DNA of 64,000 bases from Hevea brasiliensis (Eukaryota; Streptophyta; Magnoliopsida; Malpighiales; Euphorbiaceae). Below the pieces are notes generated by a model. The model saw only the letters and a list, made by a program, of their open reading frames with translations. It did no database searches and was not told the DNA's origin. The position numbers and the translations under genes are program-made. This document shows positions 10,680 through 22,605 of this stretch, piece by piece. The stretch covers positions 85,376,249 to 85,440,248 of the forward strand of contig NC_079504.1 of the NCBI RefSeq assembly GCF_030052815.1. Reading direction: 5' to 3'. Position 1 is the stretch's first letter. Each line of letters opens with the position of its first letter.

Positions 10680-11580
10680 CACTATCCACTATCACCCATA
10701 CTGCATCATGTTTCTTCTGGGTGAGAGGTAGACCACTTACAAAATCCATGGTGACCCGATCCCATTTCCATTCAGGTATGCGTATAGGCTATAGCAAACC
10801 TGATGGAACTTGATCTTCTGCCTTGACTTGCTGACATGTCAAGCATTTAGTCACATAGTCAGCTATGTCCTTCTTCATACCAGGCCACCAATACTGAAGC
10901 TTCAGATCATGATACATCTTTGTACTTCCTGAGTGCATAGCATATACACTGGTGTGTGTCTCTTTTAGAATACTGGCCTTCAATTCCCTATCACCTGGTA
11001 CGCACAGTCTTCCTTTGTAATACAGATACCCATCTGCTTTCACCTTATAGTCAGTTGCTTTTCCCCCTGGGATTTTACTCATAATAGCCATTAGCTTCTC
11101 ATCTACCCTCTGCCCATCTAAAATCTGCTGTAATAGGTTTGGCCTCACTTGCAACTCAGCCAAAATAGCTCCATCTCGAACCAAAGATAGACGGGCATTC
11201 AATGATCTTAAAGCTGTCATGGATTTTCTGCTCAAAGCATCAGCAACTACATTTGCCTTCCCAGGATGGTAGTCAATTACACAATCATAGTCCTTCAGGA
11301 ACTCAATCCATCGCCTCTGTCTAAGGTTGAGCTCCTTCTGAGTTGGCAAATATTTTAGACTCTTGTGGTCTGTGTAAATGTAGCACTTTTCACCATACAA
11401 GTAATGCCTCCATATCTTCAGTGCGAAGATAATTGATGCAAGCTCTAGATCATGGGTAGGGTAATTTTGTTTATGTGGCCTTAGTTGCCTGGAAGCATAA
11501 GCGACCACTTTCCCCTCTTGCATCAATACACACCCTAACCCATTATGAGAGGCATCACTGTAGACCACAAAGTCCTTTTT
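10680..11580 (-). pseudogene. Element B RNase H and partial integrase
   Basis: RNase H begins [18 protein letters not shown] and includes [12 protein letters not shown] and [12 protein letters not shown]. The integrase zinc region ([19 protein letters not shown]) follows, with a TAG at 10789-10791 in place of CAG (SGLL-stop-PIRIPEWKWD). The core begins [10 protein letters not shown] and is cut at 10680 by the copia LTR junction, so the second and third catalytic residues are missing. Confidence 0.9.
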
Positions 11581-12158
11581 CTCGACATTGGCCGTGTTAA
11601 CACCGTGCCTCTGTCAACATAGCCTTCAATCTCTCAAAACTGTCCGACACTTGTCATTCCAGCTAAATCTAACATTCTTGTGTAACAACTTGGTCATTGG
11701 AGCAGCTATTAAGGAAAATCCTTCACAAATCTACTGTAATACCCATCTAGCCCCAAGAAGCTTCGGACCTCAGTTGTATTTCTGGGAGGCTACCATTCCA
11801 TCATTGCTTCTATTTTATCGGGATCTACCCTAATCCCATTAGCTGACACTATGTGTACAAGGAATGCAATCTCATTCAACTAGAAGTCACACTAGGACAA
11901 CTTACCATACGACTTCTTTTCTCTCGTGGTTTGCGTAACAATCCTCAAATGCTCATCATGTTCTTCCTGGTCTTGGAATACACCAAAATATCATCAATAA
12001 AGACCACTATGAAACGATCTAGTTATGGATGGAAGATATGGTTAATATGGTACATAAATGCAACTGGTGCATTTGTTATGCAAAAGGTCATCACAATAAA
12101 CTCATAATGCCCATACCGGGTCATGTATGCAGTCTTTGGCACATCTACATCCTTCACC
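11581..12158 (-). pseudogene. Element B RT core, many small indels
   Basis: DNA similarity to A's RT (about 7375-7955) is clear throughout, including the region coding for [10 protein letters not shown] (near 11975-12010), but no frame stays open. Many differences are one-base losses at CTG/CAG sites: for instance A's ctggtgataccctgatctgag is matched here by tcgatgatacccgatgcgag (12162-12181). Either this segment is badly decayed or the sequence contains systematic basecalling errors; the flanking RT and RNase H parts are open. Confidence 0.8.
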
Positions 12159-13169
12159 TCAATCGATGATACCCGATGCGAGATCAATCTTAGAAAATAC
12201 TCTGCTTCCCTTCAACTGATCAAACAGATCATCAATTCTAGGCAACGGATATTTGTTCTTCACAGTCACTTTATTCAACTGCCGGTAATCGATGCATAGC
12301 CTCAAAGTCCCATCCTTTTTCTTTACAAATAGCACTGGAGCTCCCCATGGTGATACACTGGGGCGTATAAACCCCTTATCAAGTAACTCTTGCAACTGAG
12401 TTTTCAACTCCCTTAATTCAGTGGGTGCCATCCTATAAGGAGTAATGGAAATGGGTGCTGTACCCGGCAGTGTCTCAATAGCAAATTCAACTTTCCTTTC
12501 TGGTGGCAAATCGGGCAATTCTTCAGGAAATACCTCTGGGAAGTCTCTTACTGTGGGTATATCACTCAGGTTTGGCTTAGCCTGCCTAGTATCCACCACA
12601 TGTGCTAGGTAGGCTTCACAGCCTTTTCTCATCATTCTTCTTGCAATTGTGGCTGAGATAACATTGGACAGGAAATCTGTCCTTTCACCCACAACAGTGA
12701 TCTCATTACCCTCAGAAGTTTTCAGGGGAATTCTCTTCAATTTGCAATCAACTATTGCCTGATGACGTGACAACCAGTCCATTCCCAAAATCACGTCAAA
12801 CTCGTGGAAGGGCAACTCAATCAGGTCTGCCAAAAATTCATACCCCTGAATCCTTAACGGGCAACCCTTGTATACTTTGTTCACCACTACACTGTGGCCC
12901 AATGGATTAGTGACTAGAATGTCTTGGTCACTCTCCCCTACTAGTATCCCCCTTTCTACGGGTAGGTTGATGCAGATATATGAATGAGTGGATCCTGGAT
13001 CCACCAATGCATGCACAGATGTAGTGTAGAGGGAGAATGTACCCCTGATGACATCCGGGGCATCTTGCTCCTCCTGAGCTCTAATGGCATAAGCTCTTGC
13101 AGGTGGTCTGTTATTAGGCCTCTCTGTTGGCTCAGATACAGGCCTCTGTGATGGTCCCACTGCGTCAGA
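12159..13169 (-). pseudogene. Element B protease and RT N-terminus
   Basis: An open 333-residue piece. Protease has [14 protein letters not shown] and [15 protein letters not shown] has [36 protein letters not shown] and [10 protein letters not shown], after which the frame is lost. It retains the arginine codon that became a stop in element A. It is in the same frame as gag, separated only by the TAA at 13170-13172. Confidence 0.92.
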
Positions 13170-14306
13170 TTAGCCAAATTTCCTACCCCTTTGTGGTGCA
13201 CGAGCAGGTCTGTCTGCTTGTGTTGGAGTAGCTATAGTAGTTCTGCGTGGACAGTTCTTCAACTGATGCTCTGTTGACCCACACCTTAAGCAGGCACCAG
13301 TCACTCTCCAACACTCTCCCTTATGCCATTTCAAACAATGTGGATATGCAGAAGATGCTGGGGCTGGTCCCCTGAACCTCATCCCTGGAGAGCTGCCCAC
13401 TGATGGTGTGGACTGACCTCTCCTAGGGGTAAACTATGGCCTGGGCCCCGAGACCACGACCTTGTGGCTGACTGAACTGCAATGCGGTGGACCTTTGAAC
13501 TTCTTCCCAAATGCAGGAGATGAACTAGTCTGACCTGGGCCCCTCTTCTGTTATCTCTCTCTTATGGTCTGCTCACTTGTTCTTACTTTTTCAACTTTTA
13601 TTGCAGCTTCCACTAACTTGGTGAAGTCTGTGATTCCCAAGGAAGTGATCATGATCTTTATGTTGTCATTTAATCCCTCTTCAAATCTCTTACACCTTTC
13701 AGCCTCATTAGGGACTATCTCCCTTCCGTAGCGGCTCAATCTGACAAATTCCTTCTCATACTCGGCCACTGACAGCTGTCTCTGCCTCAGATTAATGAAT
13801 GCTCTTCTTCTCTCTTCCAGGTATACACTACCCACATATTTCTTCTTGAATTCGGAGAGGAAGAAGTCCCAAGTTATAACTTCTGGCTGCACTTCACTGG
13901 ATACCGTGTCCCACCATTCATATGCATCATCTTGCAACAGAGATACAGCAGCCTCTAAATTTTGCTCTAGGGTGCAATGGAGTTGTTTTAAAACTCTGCC
14001 TGTTCTGTTCAACCAATTCTCGGCTGCAACAGAATCATCTTCTCTCTTGCCAAAGAAGTCCACTACTCCAAACTTTCTCAATTTTTCTAGATGTGATTTT
14101 GGTTGTGGAGGTGGTGGTGGTGCTGGCATTACCCCGACCATTTATCTGAAGAATTCGGCCATTTGCTGGAACATGGCCTGTGGAGGCTGAGCAGGCTCTG
14201 CTTGAGTTGGCGGGGAAGGTTCTCCCATACCCCCAGTCTCAGCTGCTGCAGGTGGAGCATGACTCTCCACTTCCTCCTCAACTGCTCTCTGTGATGTAGG
14301 GTCCAT
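13170..14306 (-). pseudogene. Element B gag
   Basis: The start is taken at the ATG complementary to 14304-14306 (MDPTSQRAVEEEVES), the same start as in element A. A TAA at about 14142-14144 replaces the glutamine codon of FFRQMAG. The gag core is intact (HLEKLRKFGVVDFFGK, YEWWDTVSSEV, SVYLEERRRAFINLRQRQ, RCKRFEEGLN). A second TAA lies at 13551-13553. After a frame-damaged proline/glutamine-rich stretch the zinc knuckle CLRCGSTEHQLKNCP is present in the original C-X2-C-X4-H-X4-C form. It ends at the in-frame TAA 13170-13172 before protease. Confidence 0.9.
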
Positions 14307-14416
14307 ATCCTATTCAAAATAAGAAAGACAAACAGATCTGCATTAGTGTCACCTCGACTCTTACAAATGCAATGCATGGTATGGACTCAATCTAGGCCCA
14401 GAAACGCCTAAACCGT

Positions 14417-14428
14417 GCTCTAATACCA
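14417..14428 (-). other. Primer binding site of element B
   Basis: The minus strand reads TGGTATTAGAGC, five bases inside the 5' LTR. It complements the 3' end of initiator tRNA-Met except for one C-to-T change; the other elements here have TGGTATCAGAGC. Confidence 0.9.
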
Positions 14429-14433
14429 CTAAA

Positions 14434-17400
14434 TGTGACACCCCTTACCCGTCTACAATATATCCGAGTAAGTTATGTCACACGGTGTACCAGAACACTC
14501 TATTTTATCTTAATTAATTTTTATCATAGTTTTGAATATAACTTGTGAAATATAATTCATTTAAGTCATTTTTTGAAATTATAATTTATTTGAGGTTCCG
14601 AAAATTTTATAGAAAATCCGGCAGAGTACCGGCTAAAAATGGAGAAAACAGTTCTTCGGAACCTGTGAAAAACACTTCCAATAATCATATTCAATCATTC
14701 TCAAACTCCAATATCATCAAAATCTCAATATTTTTCAACAACATTTCTCAATCATTCATTTCTCATGGTACTCATATATAAGCAATAAGTAAATACTCAA
14801 TTTTTTCCATTCGTAATCACAATTTTCATTATTTACATGAACATCAAAATACATTATATTAGTTTCATTTACACAAAAGAAAATAAAAGTTAGTTACAAA
14901 ATACCAAAATGAAACCTAGTGTCCTACCAATGCACTGAAGATGGTGAGGTGACACGGACACTATGCAGAGCTGCAGGAGGTCTCACCCAGTCTATGGTCT
15001 ATCAGGCTCTTGGTCAGGATCTCCAGAACCTACGCGTGGAAAAAGCAACGCGCTAAGCAATAATGCTTAGTGGTGCCAATAATATAATAAAAAGAAATAA
15101 CAGAAAATAAATATGCATTGAATGTATCGATGTCTTACTTGTTTTGTACTTGTTATATTAATTATTTTGTTAAATTTATCCACTTTCATTTTTTTTGTTG
15201 CCCAAGTAACCTATACTGGACGACTGGACTAGATAAACGAGTAAACTGGCACTGGGTATCTAGTACCTCGGGCCGTTACACCATCGTTCACATATGCATC
15301 TCCCGGTGTGCAACAGAACAGCTAATAAGCTGTAATAACAATAGGCACAAGGCAATTATCAACACAATGTCAGAATGGCTAAAAGCCATGAAATCACAGA
15401 ATGGCATAATGCCATATGCAGTACTGCTAACTGAACCCTATTGGCATGCCAAACTATCCAAACCAATCTTGTTAGGTATACTAGCGCATTTGATACTTTT
15501 GAATTCTTCAATTTTTGAATTTCAAGTTTTGGTGTCACTATTCACTTCACTAGTCAACAAAAATGTTGACTTTTGCATAGAAAATAGGTACATTGGTTTT
15601 AACACTCCCAATGTACCACATTTTGCATTCAAAACTTGTTGGAATTAATCACCAATACCATTCCTAAGCTTAAAACCAAGGGAGCAGAATTTTCAGTTTT
15701 TGTACCCTAATTTTACTGTTCCATTAGTTACTGTTGCAATGAGAATTTGAGAAAGTGATAAACATGATAGTTGTTCCTTATTTTGTCTAGTTGAATTTAT
15801 TTTTTCGAATCACTTCATTTGGAGTTTTGTAGCTCCAGTTATGGTCCAAAAACCACAGCTGGCCGGATTGAAAAATTGCAGAACTGACCATATCTACAGT
15901 GCAGTGAACAGTGACTGCAACTGCCTTGTTGGATAGGTTCTGGTCATAATTTGGGGTAGGTTTCTTCATGAAAGTTGTTTTTCTATATCGTATCTTGTTT
16001 CTGTAAAAATTTCAGGTCAATTGGGCCATTCTACAATGAGTTATGGCCAAATTAACAATTACTGTTCATTTGGTCATTCTGCAGAATCTGGTTGCAGGAC
16101 ATCCGGATTGAGGCCAATTTTTGGTCCACTTGCTTTGGTCTTTTGGGCATGGTTTCTTCACCAAAATTGTGCCATTATGTGTCTAGTTTCATGTCCAATT
16201 GGCCAAACACCAATTGAACCTACACAGCCAAAGTTATGGCTGTCTAAACAGGCTGGACTCACAGCCACACCTACTGCTCTCACTAGGCAGCCACATCAAA
16301 TCAGTTTGTAATGCTATAGTTCACTCCAAATTATGGCCAACTTACCTAAAATGGTCACTAATTGACTATTAGAATGTTCATTCACCATTACATAAGCAAA
16401 GTCCAAATTTCTCTCAAAACCCTAATTCCTAATTACTCTAATCTTACATTATACATACAACTAAGGTTTCTAATTCACTTATACACATCAAGGGACATCC
16501 CTAGATTTTAATTCCATTCAAAGCCATCAAACTCAAGAAAGTTCATGGCTATCGAAAATTTAAAGAAATTCTAACATGTATAATTTGCTTCAAATTTTAC
16601 AATTCCTTAACTTAAATTGATGTTCTAACAAGAATTAAAAGAGTAAGAGAGAAAAATATGGCACTAACCTCACTTGAGAGCTTTTCAAGAGCTCTAATTC
16701 TTCACCTTTTCTCTTTCTTTTTGCTGCTTAAGGGTTATTCAAGGTGTAAGGATGAGTTTTAGTGAAAGGAGTAGGAGGGTTTATGGTGAAATGAAGAGGG
16801 AAATGGAGCTTTGGTTGAGAATCAATGGAGGTTTGGCTATGGAATTTGAGAGCTACGGGTGAGTTTTGTGAAGGTGATGGCTGCTGGATTTTTATGAGGT
16901 TTTGTTGTATTCTTATCCATATTTTATTAGTTAATTTAAGTGTTAATTAAATGTGATTGGTGGGTAAGTGTTTAATGACATCATATGATGTCATAATTGG
17001 TATTTTCTTCCTTTTTTTTTCTTCTCTTCTCTACTCATTTTCAATTCAATTTTTACCAATATTTATTCATATTTTAGATCATAATAATTATTTACTTAAC
17101 TGGACAAGTCGGCCAAAAATTGCCTCTGAAGGCGAAATGACTAAAATGCCCTCCGTTTGGCTTAACGGGTCAAAATTGTCTGTACCGATTGAAAAATTTT
17201 TCTAAATATTTTCTTGGCATTCTAATGCCATAGGAACCTCAATGACCCTTCTCTGGAGTCCCAAAAATTATTTTATGAATTTTCTCTCGGGTCTAGGGCT
17301 CCTAGTTGCGAGGACCGCAACTTCCCTCTGGGTTACCCATCGCTTGGGCACCGGCTCATTTGACTTAGTTGCATTTTATTTCTAAAATTTTTACTAAATT

Positions 17401-17536
17401 TTTCTTATTAATATTTGAGTTAATTATGGTCCCTCACTTTAGTTTAAATATTTTTCCGAACGTTCTAGCTGTCCGGACCAACACTGGTCACCGGAACAAG
17501 TAGAATGTACGGAGTTGCTACAGGGAGGGTGTTACA
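14434..17536 (-). repeat. Element B 5' LTR, full length
   Basis: At 3103 bp this is the best complete example of the family within an element. It begins tgtgacaccccttacccgtc and ends gggagggtgttaca. It contains three degenerate internal modules built on cttcatgaaagttgt...agttatggcc (near 15750, 15965 and 16150). No open frame in it is credible as a gene. Confidence 0.95.
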
Positions 17537-17541
17537 GGTCT
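17537..17541. repeat. Target site duplication of element B, right half (GGTCT)
   Basis: Exact repeat of 9000-9004 directly after the LTR terminus ggtgttaca. Confidence 0.97.
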
Positions 17542-18642
17542 GTCTGCTTGTGTTGGAGCAGTTGTAGCAGTTTTGCGTGGACAGTTCCTCAACTGATGCT
17601 CTATCGACCCCCACCTTAAGCAGGCACCAATCACTCTCTAACACTCCTCCTTATGCCACTTCAGACAATGTGGACATGTAAAAGATGCTGGGGCTGATCT
17701 CCTAAACCCCGTCCCTGGAGAGCTACCTACTGATGGTGTGGACTGACCTCTCCTAGGGGTGAACTGTGGCCTGGGCCCCTGAGACTGACCCTGACCTTGA
17801 GGTTGACCTGAACTCTGTGCAGGTGGACCTTTGAACTTCTTCCCAGGTGCAGGAGATGAACTAGACTGACCCGAGCCCCTCTTCTGCTGTCTCTCTCTTC
17901 TGGTCTGCTCACTTATTCTGACCTTTTAAACTTTTATTGTAGCTTCTACTAACTTGGTGAAGTCTGTGATTCCCAAGGCAGTAATCATGATGTTTATGTT
18001 TTCATTTAATCCCTCTTCAAATCTTTTACACCTCTCGGCTTTGTTAGGGACTATCTCCCTTCCATAACGACTCAGTCTGACAAATTTCTTTTCATACTCT
18101 GCCACTGTCAGCTATCTCTGCCTCAAATTAATGAACTCTCTTCTTCTCTCTTCTAGGTATACACTACCCACATATTTCTTCTTGAATTTTGAGAGGAAGA
18201 AGTCCCAAGTTATTACATCTAGCTGTACTTCACTGGACACCGTATCCCACCATTCATATGCATCATCTTGCAACAGAGATATAGCAACTTCTAAATTTTG
18301 CACTGGAGTGCAGTAGAGTTGTTTTAAAACCCTTCCTGTTCTGTTCAACCAGTTCTCGGCTGCAACAGAATCATCTTCTCTCTTGCCAAAGAAGTCCACT
18401 GCTCCAAATTTTCTTAGTCTTTCCAAGTGTGATTTCTGCTGTGGAGGTTGTGGTGGTGGTGGCATTACCCCAGCCATTTGTCTGAAGAATTCGGCCATTT
18501 GCTGGAACATGGCCTGTGTAGGCTGAGCAGGCTCTGCTGGAGCTAGTGGAGCTGGTTCTCCCCTACCCTCCGTCTCAGCTGCTGCAGGTGGAGCATAACT
18601 CTCCACTTCCTCCTCAACTGCCCTCTGAGATGTGGGGTCCAT
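17542..18642 (-). pseudogene. Element A gag, 5' part
   Basis: The start ATG is at 18642. The order is an acidic/proline-rich N-terminus (VEEEVESYAPPAAAET), the retrotransposon gag core (HLERLRKFGAVDFFGK, YEWWDTVSSEV, KKKYVGSVYLEERRREF), then a stop after LRQR at 18112-18114. A second stop lies near 17930 (KV-stop-KVRISEQ). The zinc knuckle reads CLRWGSIEHQLRNCP, so its second cysteine is now tryptophan. The frame continues to the B insertion at 17541 and resumes at 8999 with the gag tail. Gag would form the particle and bind RNA; this copy is dead. Confidence 0.9.
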
Positions 18643-18752
18643 ATCCTATTCAAAATAACAAAGACAAACAGATCTGCATTAGTGTCACGTCGACTCTTAC
18701 AAATGCAATGCATGGTATGGACTCAATCAAGGCCTAGAAACGCCTAAACCGT

Positions 18753-18764
18753 GCTCTGATACCA
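18753..18764 (-). other. Primer binding site of element A
   Basis: The minus strand reads TGGTATCAGAGC, complementary to the initiator tRNA-Met 3' end, five bases inside the LTR that starts at 18770. The leader between it and gag (18643-18752) is non-coding. Confidence 0.93.
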
Positions 18765-18769
18765 CTAAA

Positions 18770-20008
18770 TGTGACACCCCTTACCCGTCTACAGTGTAGC
18801 CGAGCAAGATATACCACGCAGTGTACCGGAACACTCTATTTTAATTTAATCATTTTTTTTATTCTTCCTAATTTATTTTTTTCATAGTTATGAAGTACAA
18901 TTTATGAAATATAATTCATTTAAGTCATTTATCGAAATTATAATTTATTTGAGGTTCCGAAAATTTTATAGAAAATCTGGCAGAGTACCGGCTAAAAATG
19001 GAGAAAACGATTCTTCGGAACCTGTGAAAAACACTTTCAATAATCATTTCCAATCATTCTTAAACTCCAATAACCATCAACATAGTCTCAACATTAGCAA
19101 TCATTTCAAGTTCTCAACATTAATCCACAATTTCAGTCAAATTCAAAATCAACTAAAATTTCATGAAGATATTCTCAAATTATATTAATTAACAAAATTC
19201 TTCAAATATGTACATCAACATATGATTACATAAATTTACTAATTTACATGAGTTCATAATTTACAAATCACAAACTACTACCTATTATAAAATGCAAAAA
19301 CATAATTTCAAAAGGTACTTAAAGGTCCTACCACTGATGCACTGTAGATGAGAGGTGACTCTGACGCTAGGCAGATTTGTGACCTCACCCAGTCTGTGGT
19401 CTGCTGGGCGCTAAGCAATAATGCTTAGTGGTGCCAATAATAAAATAAAAAGAACTAATAAAAAAAATAAATATGCAGTGAGTGTATTGATGTCTCATGC
19501 AAACAAGTTTTTGATAATTATTGGTAGTCTTATTTATTTGGTACTTGTTATATTCATTATTTCATTAAATTTATCAACTTTCATTTTTGGTTGCCCAAGT
19601 AACCAATAATGGATGACTGGACTGGATAAATGGGTAAACTGGCACTGGATATCAAGTACCTCGGGCCGTCACACCATCGGTGACATATGTGCCTCCCGGT
19701 GTGCAACAGAACAGCTAATAAGCTGTAATAACATTAGGCACAAGGCCAAGTCTCAACACAATGTCAGAATGGCTAAAAGCCATGAAATCACAGAATGGCA
19801 TAATGCCATGTGCAGTACTGCTAACTGAACCCTACTGGCATGCCAACCAATCCAAACCAATCTTGCTAGGTGTACTAGGGCATGTTACACTTTTAAACTT
19901 TACAATTCTTGAAATTTAAGTTTAGGTGTTATTATTTATTTCATTAGTTAATAAAAATGTTGACTTTTGCATAGAAAATAGGTACATTGGTTCTAATACT
20001 CTCAACAT
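18770..20008 (-). repeat. Element A 5' LTR, first segment
   Basis: It starts tgtgacaccccttacccgtc and continues to ctaatactctcaacat, where the copia element is inserted. The LTR resumes at 29599. Together the two segments give about 3.17 kb, in keeping with the 3.1-kb family length. The start carries the variant gtgtagccgagcaagatataccacg, also seen in the inverted LTR at 1-1658. Confidence 0.93.
20004..20008. repeat. Target site duplication of the copia element, left half (AACAT)
   Basis: Repeated exactly at 29594-29598. Removing the insert restores ctcaacataccacatttt, matching cccaatgtaccacatttt in the uninterrupted LTR at 15606. Confidence 0.97.
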
Positions 20009-22120
20009 TGGAGGAACGGAAGCGTGAAAAACACAAGTTTATACCATTGAATTCAAAAATTTTCACCTAGGGTCACATGCATCATGCAAGATTTATTTTT
20101 ATCTATTTGATTTCAATGATAAACAACATATTAAAACTCTTTTAATATGTTTCTGGATCTGTATTTGCCATTTAAGATTTTAAAATTAATCAGATTAATT
20201 TTAGAACCCTAGATTAAATCAAGAACGATTACACTAACCTCTTGATGCACTGCAGCGTGTCTGCGCCTTTGAGATTCGTCTTCAGGACACCAGATGTTGT
20301 CCCTCTAGCTTGTCCACACCAAGAACACCTATGGCAGCCCTTGAACAGCTTCTAAAGCCTTTTCTATTAATTAGAAATTCAAGTTCTGCCTTTTAAGAGA
20401 TTAGAGATGTAAACAGGACACTAGAAACAATTTCTAGTGTTCTTAATTCAAGAGATTGATGGCTAATCTCTTTGAATTGATAATAGATGAAGAAGAATAG
20501 AGGGAGGGCTGCAAAATGGCGTGACCAAGGAGTGTGGCTACTGGTTGTATTTTATTTTCTCATAACAACACTTAAATAGCTAGGTTAACACATTAAACCC
20601 TTGCCACATGTCAACCTTTGATTAGCTCTAGGTTTAAGTGACCCAATCACATTGTGCCAAGTGTCAAACCTATATGTAATCTTGATTTTAATCATCTTAC
20701 ATGATTAAAAAAACATTTGGCAAGCTTATGTGTTATGCCATGTGTCACCATCTCATGGTGCCACGTGTCACACTGCAAAATGACCAAAATGCCCCTGTGT
20801 CTTAATTTTGAGTTCTTCAACCCAAAATAATTATTTTTCTTCTTTTAATTAATTTATATCAAATATAAATTAATTAATTAATCTCTATTAATTAATTTCT
20901 CATTAATTAAATTCATATTTAAACACTTTAAATATAAATTTAATTTATATTATACATCCAATAATCTAGATTTGGTTTCAAGTCATGCTAGGGACTTTGC
21001 AAACTAATTGCAAACCAAACCTATTTAATTAATCAATTAAACTCTTTAATTAATTAATTAAATCATATTTAATTAGGTGATAACTTGTGTATGTGTGTGA
21101 CTTACTAGGCTCATCACTAATTGGCAATGAGACATGATATCAACTCTTAATATCATCAGAACTCTTTCTTACCATAAATAATTTCTCTAAATCATTTTAT
21201 GAACCTCATAAACCATGGTTAACACCTAGCATAGCATGCCATGGCCACCCAATTAGTAATAAGGTTTACCTTAAATGAACCTATAATCATATGTTACCAT
21301 GCACTAGAATCTCTCTGCATAAAAATCCCAACTCAAGTGAGTCATGGTTTATGTCAAACTCCATTAGCTATGAATATTATGTTCTCTTTTAATTCCAGTT
21401 CTTGATTAAAAGATTTTCTCATCAGAAACTCTTTTATGTATAAATCTATCTGTCCTGGCCAGGAACTTGAAACATCAAGAACAATTAAATGAACATAGGA
21501 TTTTATCTCTATTTACTTAGAGGAATAGATTCCATCTTGATCAACACCTACCTCCATATATAACTAGTAGGAGCCAACACATGCCCATATACCCATACAG
21601 TACAAGTATGAAAGTATGAAAGCAGTATCAAACTCAAACTACCTATATACAAGATAACTGTGTTATCTCAGGTCTAAAGATTATATGCACTGATATGATT
21701 TATGACAAAACATTGACAAGAGTAAACTCCATGTGCTTGTCATAAGTGTCACTGGTTCGGCCTACTTATCATTTATAAGTGCCTATCATATTTGTTATAT
21801 GGCATGAGACTCACCATTCCATCTTATTTATATCTCATATAAATAACTTGGGAACAAACATGAATACAATCTTTCTGGATAAGTCATGTCCTTATTATGA
21901 AGTATCCTCGATTGTGAACTTGTTTATGATACTTCGTGCTAGAAATCTTATTACTCATATTCTTAACAACTTAAGAATAATATTTCTAACAAAATATCAA
22001 TGGACCTTTTCTATTACACATAAATATATTATGTAAACGGAAAAGTGGAAATGCCTTTTATTAATAAAAATATGTACAAGATACATACTAAATGATATGC
22101 TCTAGGGCATACTACTAACA
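20009..22120 (-). repeat. Copia 3' LTR (2112 bp)
   Basis: In plus orientation it begins tggaggaacggaagcg and ends gggcatactactaaca. On the coding strand that is TGTTAGTAGTATGCCC to CGCTTCCGTTCCTCCA. It is nearly identical to 27486-29593. It contains an AT-rich block of ttaatt repeats (about 20840-21070) and an 85-codon antisense open frame (21779-22036). Confidence 0.95.
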
Positions 22121-22132
22121 ATCTCCCACTAG
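22121..22132 (-). other. Copia polypurine tract
   Basis: The coding strand reads agtgggagat directly before TGTTAGTAG, a standard copia plus-strand primer. Confidence 0.9.
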
Positions 22133-22605
22133 CACTAGAGCCATTCATTACAATATCTTAGACCTATCTTCTCAAGATGTCGGTCTAACTGAACTTGTGA
22201 CAAAAGCTTAGTGAATGGATCAGCTGGATTTTTCAGCTGATGTTATTTTTCTGCATGGCTATATCGCCTTGCCCAACTATTTCTCTGATAATGTGGTAGC
22301 GCCTTTCTATGTGTTTGGATTTTGGTGAGACCTTAGTTCCTTAGCCTGTATGACTGCTCTATTATTGTCACAGTGTAGTGGAACTGCTGACTCAATGGAA
22401 GGAACTACTATAAGTTCTGTCACGAACTTCTTTATCCAAGCGACTTCTTTTGCGAGATTCGATGCAAGAATATACTCGACCTGTAGTGGAATCTGCGGTC
22501 ATGCTCTGCTTGGAACTCTTCCAACCGATCGCACCTCCATTACAAATGAACACATATTCAGAGGTAGAATTTCTATCATCGATATCCGATTGGAAATCGA
22601 ATCGT
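22133..22605 (-). pseudogene. Copia RNase H, frameshifted
   Basis: After the RT frame reaches LQLDGYHDS a base is missing near 22600. In the next frame the RNase H reads SDIDDRNSTSEYVFICNGG and SSKQS, then further decayed text resembling the usual alanine/glutamate-rich helix and HCDN-type motif to about 22250. Several stops follow. It would have degraded RNA in RNA-DNA hybrids. Confidence 0.75.

Larger units (their letters stand above)
9005..17536 (-). mobile_element. Element B: gypsy chromovirus nested in A's gag, internally deleted
   Basis: It is the same family as A and in the same orientation. Its 5' LTR is complete (14434-17536), followed on the coding strand by a primer site, gag, protease, RT, RNase H and the first part of integrase. 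Past integrase position 10680 the element is lost: the rest of integrase, the chromodomain and nearly all of the 3' LTR are gone, replaced by a truncated copia LTR (9198-10679). Only 193 bases of the 3' LTR remain (9005-9197). Perfect GGTCT duplications on both sides show the outer ends are original, so the loss happened after insertion. Confidence 0.93.

Noticed and set aside
13795..14190. Plus-strand frame of 131 codons opposite element B gag
   Set aside because: Antisense to a well-supported gag with zinc knuckle and gag core; a similar shadow exists opposite A's gag.
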